This document shows positions 62,666 to 64,000 of a stretch of DNA of 64,000 bases, piece by piece. A program made the position numbers and the translations under genes. The notes under the pieces are model-generated. The model saw only the letters and a list, made by a program, of their open reading frames with translations. It was not told where the DNA came from and searched no databases. The DNA is from Pantoea piersonii (lineage in GTDB: Bacteria; Pseudomonadota; Gammaproteobacteria; Enterobacterales; Enterobacteriaceae). The stretch spans positions 1 to 64,000 of the forward strand of contig NZ_RARB01000010.1 in the NCBI RefSeq assembly GCF_003612015.1, read 5' to 3'. How positions within the stretch are numbered: position 1 is the stretch's first letter; every line of letters begins with the position of its first letter.

Positions 62666-62786
62666 GTTTTTGCCTTTCATCCCGAGTCCGAATTCTGCTT
62701 CCGACCACGCGCGCATGGTTAACTTTTGCGCACTGCCGCCGCAGTCATTATAAATGCTCCTGCCAGCGGTAATCCTAATGCGCACA

Positions 62787-62817
62787 AATAAAAAACGCCA
62801 CGTTAAGACGTGGCGTT
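62787..62817 (-). terminator. Rho-independent terminator of rho
   Basis: A 10-bp perfect stem AACGCCACGT / ACGTGGCGTT (62794-62803 and 62808-62817) with a 4-base loop, followed on the minus strand by TTTTATTT. It lies about 65 bp after the rho stop. Confidence 0.9.
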
Positions 62818-62883
62818 AGGGCGATTTCCTGCGCATTTAGGCTAAAAAAGTCGGTTTAGCCGTTTCGATTAGTCGATGCAGGA

Positions 62884-64000
62884 TTACGAGCGCTTCATCA
62901 TATCGAAGAATTCGTCGTTGGTTTTGGTCATCGCCAGTTTGTTGATGAGGAATTCCATCGCGTCGATCTCGCCCATTGGGTGAATGATTTTGCGCAGGAT
63001 CCACATCTTCTGCAGCTCTTCCTGAGTAGTGAGCAGCTCTTCTTTACGCGTACCGGAGCGGTTGTAGTCAATCGCCGGGAAGACGCGTTTTTCCGCGATT
63101 TTACGAGAGAGATGCAGCTCCATGTTACCGGTGCCTTTAAACTCTTCGTAGATCACTTCGTCCATCTTCGAACCGGTGTCGATCAGCGCGGTTGCGATGA
63201 TGGTCAGGCTGCCGCCCTCTTCCACGTTACGCGCAGCGCCGAAGAAACGTTTCGGACGATGCAGGGCGTTGGCGTCAACACCACCGGTCAGTACCTTGCC
63301 GGAAGCCGGCACGACGGTGTTGTAGGCGCGCGCCAGACGGGTGATGGAGTCGAGCAGAATAATGACATCTTTCTTGTGCTCAACCAGACGCTTCGCCTTC
63401 TCGATCACCATTTCGGCGACCTGAACGTGGCGTGAAGCCGGTTCGTCGAAGGTAGAGGCGATAACTTCGCCTTTGACCAGACGCTGCATCTCGGTCACTT
63501 CTTCCGGACGTTCGTCAATCAGCAGCACCATCAGCACGCAGTCTGGATGGTTGTAGGCGATGCTCTGCGCGATATTCTGCAGCAGCATGGTTTTACCCGC
63601 TTTCGGCGGCGCGACGATCAGACCACGCTGGCCGCGGCCGATCGGCGAAGCCAGATCCAGCACACGTGCGGTAAGGTCTTCCGTCGAACCATTGCCGCGC
63701 TCCATGCGCAGACGGCTGTTGGCGTGCAGCGGCGTCAGGTTTTCGAACAGAATCTTACTACGCGCGTTTTCAGGCTTATCGTAGTTAACCTCGTTAACCT
63801 TCAGCAGTGCAAAGTAGCGCTCGCCCTCTTTCGGCGGACGAATTTTGCCGGAAATGGTGTCACCAGTGCGAAGGTTGAAACGGCGAATTTGGCTGGGAGA
63901 AACGTAGATATCGTCGGGACCGGCGAGGTAGGAGCTGTCTGCGGAGCGGAGGAAACCAAATCCGTCCTGCAGTATCTCCAGCACACCATCACCGAAGATG
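62884..64000 (-). CDS. rho: Transcription termination factor Rho (5' end outside window)
   Basis: A hexameric RNA-dependent ATPase that ends transcription. The window holds 371 residues, from about Ile49 of the E. coli numbering (419 in full) to the C terminus MMKRS. The RNA-binding CSD is seen in [14 protein letters not shown], Walker A in [10 protein letters not shown], Walker B in [15 protein letters not shown], and the Q and R loops follow. It is nearly identical to E. coli Rho. The first 48 codons, and any leader, are right of base 64000. Confidence 0.98.
   Translation of the reverse strand, partial: IFGDGVLEILQDGFGFLRSADSSYLAGPDDIYVSPSQIRRFNLRTGDTISGKIRPPKEGERYFALLKVNEVNYDKPENARSKILFENLTPLHANSRLRMERGNGSTEDLTARVLDLASPIGRGQRGLIVAPPKAGKTMLLQNIAQSIAYNHPDCVLMVLLIDERPEEVTEMQRLVKGEVIASTFDEPASRHVQVAEMVIEKAKRLVEHKKDVIILLDSITRLARAYNTVVPASGKVLTGGVDANALHRPKRFFGAARNVEEGGSLTIIATALIDTGSKMDEVIYEEFKGTGNMELHLSRKIAEKRVFPAIDYNRSGTRKEELLTTQEELQKMWILRKIIHPMGEIDAMEFLINKLAMTKTNDEFFDMMKRS

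Overview
The window is a chromosomal core segment of a gamma-proteobacterium of the order Enterobacterales. Gene content and order follow the Escherichia coli stretch from rho to the rrnA operon, read in reverse, and most proteins align with their E. coli counterparts over the full length. High GC at third positions, loss of several E. coli neighbours and a few inserted genes point to an Erwiniaceae-type genome (Pantoea, Mixta or Erwinia); that family assignment is inference. Almost every gene can be named. There is no phage, insertion sequence or CRISPR array.

Layout. 1-175: promoter of an rRNA operon reading leftward out of the window. 188-4168: pepQ-yigZ-trkH-hemG, divergent from fadBA (4353-7709), with a perfect FadR operator between them. 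7775-10807: pepE, ubiD, fre. 11005-11493: rfaH, convergent with the block tatABC/tatD, ubiE-ubiJ-ubiB and rmuC (up to 18624). 18709-19977: an unrecognised TPR plus glycosyltransferase-like gene inserted between rmuC and udp. 20044-26777: udp, ysgA, metE/metR, a yehS-like gene and bioP. 27104-28447: glpT without glpQ. 28483-36177: yigL, pldB, rhtB, rhtC, recQ, pldA, yigI, rarD. 36347-43245: corA with a long leader, uvrD, and lptM-dapF-yigA-xerC-yigB. 43380-50293: cyaA divergent from hemCDXY. 50354-51628: the small RNA glmZ with a sigma-54 promoter and GlrR-type sites, a tandem repeat built from tRNA-Pro 3' ends and terminators, then tRNAs Arg-His-Leu-Pro. 51788-62618: the enterobacterial common antigen (ECA) operon wecA-wzzE-wecBC-wecDE-wzxE-wecF-wzyE-wecG. 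62884-64000: rho, cut by the window edge.

How the genes work together. Three ubiquinone genes (ubiE, ubiJ, ubiB) are adjacent and ubiD-fre lies nearby. Tat export, fatty-acid beta-oxidation (fadBA), heme synthesis (hemCDXY, hemG), cAMP signalling (cyaA with a CRP site), DNA repair (uvrD and rmuC, each with a LexA-like box; recQ; xerC) and ECA assembly are each represented by whole or near-whole modules.

Main departures from the E. coli plan. cyaY is absent between cyaA and lptM. rffG and rffH are absent from the ECA operon. yifK, aslA and aslB are absent around the tRNA cluster. Gained at this locus are pepE, the TPR/glycosyltransferase gene, the yehS-like gene and a lone glpT. The most unusual DNA is the roughly 160-bp tandem array beside proM, the palindrome between rhtB and rhtC, and two candidate leader peptides upstream of corA and wecA.
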